From positions 18,043,558 to 18,107,557 of the forward strand of contig NC_051074.1 in NCBI RefSeq assembly GCF_004664715.2: a DNA stretch of 64,000 nt, written 5' to 3'. The stretch comes from Peromyscus leucopus. Its lineage: Eukaryota; Chordata; Mammalia; Rodentia; Cricetidae. The position numbers and the translations under genes are program-made. Below the pieces are notes generated by a model. The model worked only from the letters and a program-made list of their open reading frames with translations, made no database searches and was not told the DNA's origin. Below are positions 61,539-64,000 of the stretch, one piece after another (position 1 is the first letter of the stretch; every line of letters starts with the position of its first letter).

Positions 61539-61579
61539 ATTCTTTTGGTTCTATTCCTTTAAAGAACTCTAATACAACA
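61083..61579 (+). mobile_element. LTR-like rodent repeat with internal (CA)n
   Basis: tgacagctaatcttggttgt, caacttgagtatatctggag, tcaactaaaatccaaatttc, gggaggacacaccccaagtc, ggcagcctacataaaagacc, gctgagacatccagccttgt, agactgaacaactactggat, then a CA tract (61494-61536), cattcttttggttctattcc and aaagaactctaatacaaca. TG...CA limits and a MaLR-like end suggest an LTR, but the class is not certain. The frames at 61082-61414 and 61288-61536 are inside it. Confidence 0.6.
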
Positions 61580-62219
61580 TGACTAATGCCAGAGGAGTCA
61601 GGAAGGAGAGAAGGGAGGGGGCCAGGAAAAGCCTTGCATTCCAGTTCAAGGGACTGGGTTTTAATAGGAAAACAGTAAATTGCCATGCATGTATTTTTTA
61701 AGGAGGGGCCTCACATCATCCGATTGCCTTCTAGAAAGATCATTCCAACTAATGTATACTTCAGAATACACAAAAGCCCAAGAAAGTAGTAAGGTTTGAA
61801 AAGAAGGAAACTGATTCTACAACTCAGTTGAAAAGTGACTGGAGTCTGAACCTAGATGACAGATAGGAGGAAGCATGTGTGAATGTAAGAAAACTGCAGA
61901 GCGCCTATGTATAAGATGTGGTGATGAAAGTTAATGCAGAGTCAACCACAGGGACGAGTCAAAGATGATGACAGCGTTTCCTCCAGGTGACTACGTGCTT
62001 GGTGATGCTCTGCCTGGTGCCTTTCACCAACTGTGAGAATAAAGGGAGTTGGGATCAGGTTCCAAGTGGACAGGGTGTGAGAACATTCTGCCCTTTCATA
62101 ACCACCTTCCAAATCTCAGCATCTACCTACACAATGTCCAATCTGGCGGATAACTGCAAGCCCTAGCCACACCCCCACCTCCACCAGTTTTTTAATAAGC
62201 CCAAACAACACCAATAAAG
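61580..62219. other. Unclassified sequence
   Basis: No gene recognised. It may contain more of the ERVL-like remnant that follows. Confidence 0.4.
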
Positions 62220-62905
62220 AAATTCCCCCAATAGATGTCAGGCAGTGGGGCCAGTCATCCAGTCTCTATAGAAAAGGAAAATGCCCAGGGCAGTACATTA
62301 CCTGGCAGTGGCAAATGGCTTGCCTGATTAGTCTGGAGCCTGGAAATAGAAAAAAGAAAAGATAAGGAACAATTGGAGGGGTGGGGTGGACCCAGAAGTA
62401 GGTATGATGTCTAAAGACCTTCATATCATCTGTCAGTACATTCTGAAAGAGACACTAATTAGCACAGTAGACTGGCTGTCTTGGGCAGAGATGTTATGTA
62501 AGCCTGTGTCATCAACCATTCTCAATGCTGGAGCAGTATTGGTATGAACACAGCCACATTAGTAGGAATGGAAACTATGATAACTATGATAGCAAGACCA
62601 TCATCAGTTCCCCGATCACTAATGCTCAGCTAGTTAACATGCTCCTAAATTAACACTGTGGCAGCAACAAGTCTAAAAGACAGCCTCCCCGTGGCCTCAT
62701 CCACTGCGGTTGCAGACTGCCCTGCATTCTGACAAGCCAAGTTCTGCACACCTCTTCCACAGAGGCAGCACAATAGAGTTGATAGCAGGGGTTCACCACA
62801 ATAGAATTGTACCAATGAATGTCTCTTCTCCTCAAGGGAGAGTGCCATACCAGAAGCTCAGTGTTGGTTTCTGTTGCGAAAGGACATTCTTCTTGCCTGA
62901 AACTG
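62220..62905. pseudogene. ERVL-like retrovirus pol remnant
   Basis: The plus strand from 62220 to about 62640 resembles the RNase H to integrase junction of ERVL pol genes. Parts recognised include cagtggcaaatggcttgcct (from 62316) and a shared order of short motifs further on. The part from about 62645 to 62905 gives its similarity on the minus strand instead, with cagaaaccaacactgagctt as the clearest stretch. It would continue the same pol region if turned round. Many stops and frameshifts; no function is expected. The assignment rests on remembered ERVL sequence and needs alignment. Confidence 0.5.
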
Positions 62906-63053
62906 AATGAAGACACAGTGAGCACAAACAACAGGCATCTCTCTTCACTTTAAGCCACTGCCCAGTCCCTATGGGTTTTCTGAGCCAAGTGCTATCTAAT
63001 AAAGAATGGAGTCATTTTCTTAAGAAACTCTTTTCTTTAAAAGCCAAGGCAAT

Positions 63054-63075
63054 AAAAAAAAAAAAAAAAAAAAAA
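63054..63075. repeat. A22 homopolymer
   Basis: Twenty-two A in a row, overlapping an AATAAA at 63051-63056. It may be the tail of an unrecognised retrocopy or simple slippage. Confidence 0.9.
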
Positions 63076-63315
63076 GGCAGTGGTACCTGAGATGAGCATG
63101 GAGACCCTTAGGACAAAGATTTGAGGGGAAAGTCTCCTATCAGATACACACCTAGACCAAGTGAGGTAGGCCTTCCTTCAGGGAGTTGTAGAATGGATGG
63201 AGGTAAAGAATGCCAGTTGCTTCTCTGAGACCAAGAACTGTGAACAGATCTGCAGCTTGCCCTACAGATATCACTTTAGCAAAGCCCTAAATTTAATACA
63301 TAAAAGAAATGGAAC

Positions 63316-63691
63316 TGCTGGGGGGGGTTGACTGATGGCAGCCCACAGCAGAGTCCTTTCCCCAAGGACTGCCCTCAGTTGCAAGAAGCCAGTTTGCCCA
63401 GGGTTACATCTCTATTAAATTACCAGTCACTGGGGGGTTTAAAAAAATAAAGTCACACATGAGCTCCTTGCCTCAGTTCAAAATGCCTCAGAAGAGCCAT
63501 CCCCATTGGAGGGCACCAAGGGGACTGGCTGAAAGCTCTATTGCAACCATACTACAGTTTATTTTCTCCACATGTACAGTCTGAGTTCCCTCTTCCCATT
63601 AAAAATGTCATTCCTAAGCTCACTCCCAATAAACAGGCTTCACACAAATCTAGTTCCAGGGTTTGCTTCCCATGGAATCCAAATTATACTT
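63316..63691 (+). mobile_element. MLT2/ERVL-like LTR remnant
   Basis: Near the end, cactcccaataaacaggctt, cacacaaatctagttccagg and gtttgcttcccatggaatcc resemble the MLT2/ERVL LTR 3' region (an aataaa, then cacgaatctcagggtctgc and a ggaacccaacc end). The polyadenylation signal is at 63628-63633. It lies 0.4 kb downstream of the ERVL pol remnant, as a 3' LTR should. The 5' limit is uncertain. Confidence 0.45.
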
Positions 63692-64000
63692 GGCTTCCTT
63701 TTCGGTTTTGGCATGATTCAATCTATTATAAAGCTTTCTGTACATTTATAGCTCTGTATAAATAAAAGTCCCGATTGCATAAGCTGGAATACTTCATACT
63801 CTTGGTATTATAAACAAGACCAAGTTACTGAGCCTTGTGGTTATTATTCCTAGGTAAGTCTAAAGCTAGCTATATGCCAACAAAACATGATAAACACAAA
63901 AGAACTCCAAATGATAAGATATGTTCTGTCTAGATCACAACCTGAAATGTTTTAGAAATAACTTATTTTGTGCATGCCATACTCTTCTGAATGTTTTCCA

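Noticed and set aside
62650..62931. Two overlapping minus-strand frames of 93 and 67 codons
   Set aside because: They lie in the degraded ERVL-like pol remnant and are broken fragments, not genes.

Overview
This window looks like nuclear DNA from a muroid rodent, most likely a cricetid (deer mouse, vole or hamster group). The evidence is the repeat content. There are B1 SINEs of the type carrying ctaccaagtgagttcc followed by an aggcgcaaag-like segment, B2- and ID-like SINEs, rodent-type L1 3' ends, MaLR LTRs, URR1-like hAT elements and many long CA/TG, GA/TC and tetranucleotide microsatellites. No bacterial, phage or organelle signature is visible. Repeat family names come from my memory of consensus sequences, not from a database search.

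I found no protein-coding gene, exon, tRNA, rRNA or snRNA gene that I can support. All open frames are short (150 codons or fewer), and the longest ones fall in repeats or microsatellites. The window is best read as intergenic DNA or the inside of a very large intron.

Layout. 1-262 is the 3' end of an L1. 0.3-5.4 kb is unique sequence. 5.4-7.1 kb holds large microsatellites and a SINE. 7-15.9 kb is mostly unique, with a MIR, an L2, an L1 piece and a pair of minus-strand SINEs. 16-20.7 kb is a cluster of L1, MaLR and MLT1 remnants. 20.7-27 kb holds old MIR/L2 pieces, two B1 and CA-tailed SINEs. 27.3-28.9 kb is an L1 that appears 5'-inverted and carries a nested L1 piece. 31.4-33.1 kb holds a cricetid LTR-like repeat, a B2, a 429-bp solo LTR with target-site duplication, and a GATA tract. 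33.6-38.9 kb is MaLR-rich, with a nested pair, a MER20-like and a URR1-like DNA transposon. 39-49.4 kb has scattered B1, MIR, URR1, SINE and MaLR copies. 49.6-53 kb holds several structure-prone tracts (Z-DNA type, GA mirror, GAA/TTC, G-quadruplex) in otherwise unique sequence. 53-54.6 kb has an MLT1 and an old SINE. 54.6-60.1 kb is the longest repeat-poor block and contains a local CpG cluster near 58.5 kb. 60.1-63.7 kb has a composite SINE, a young-looking B1, an LTR-like repeat and an ERVL-like pol remnant followed by an LTR-like sequence.

No new multi-gene system is present. The items most worth a second look are the ERVL remnant with an apparent inverted segment, the twin-primed L1, the solo LTR next to the GATA tract, the Z-DNA/triplex tract at 51.0 kb, and the repeat-poor block with its CpG cluster.
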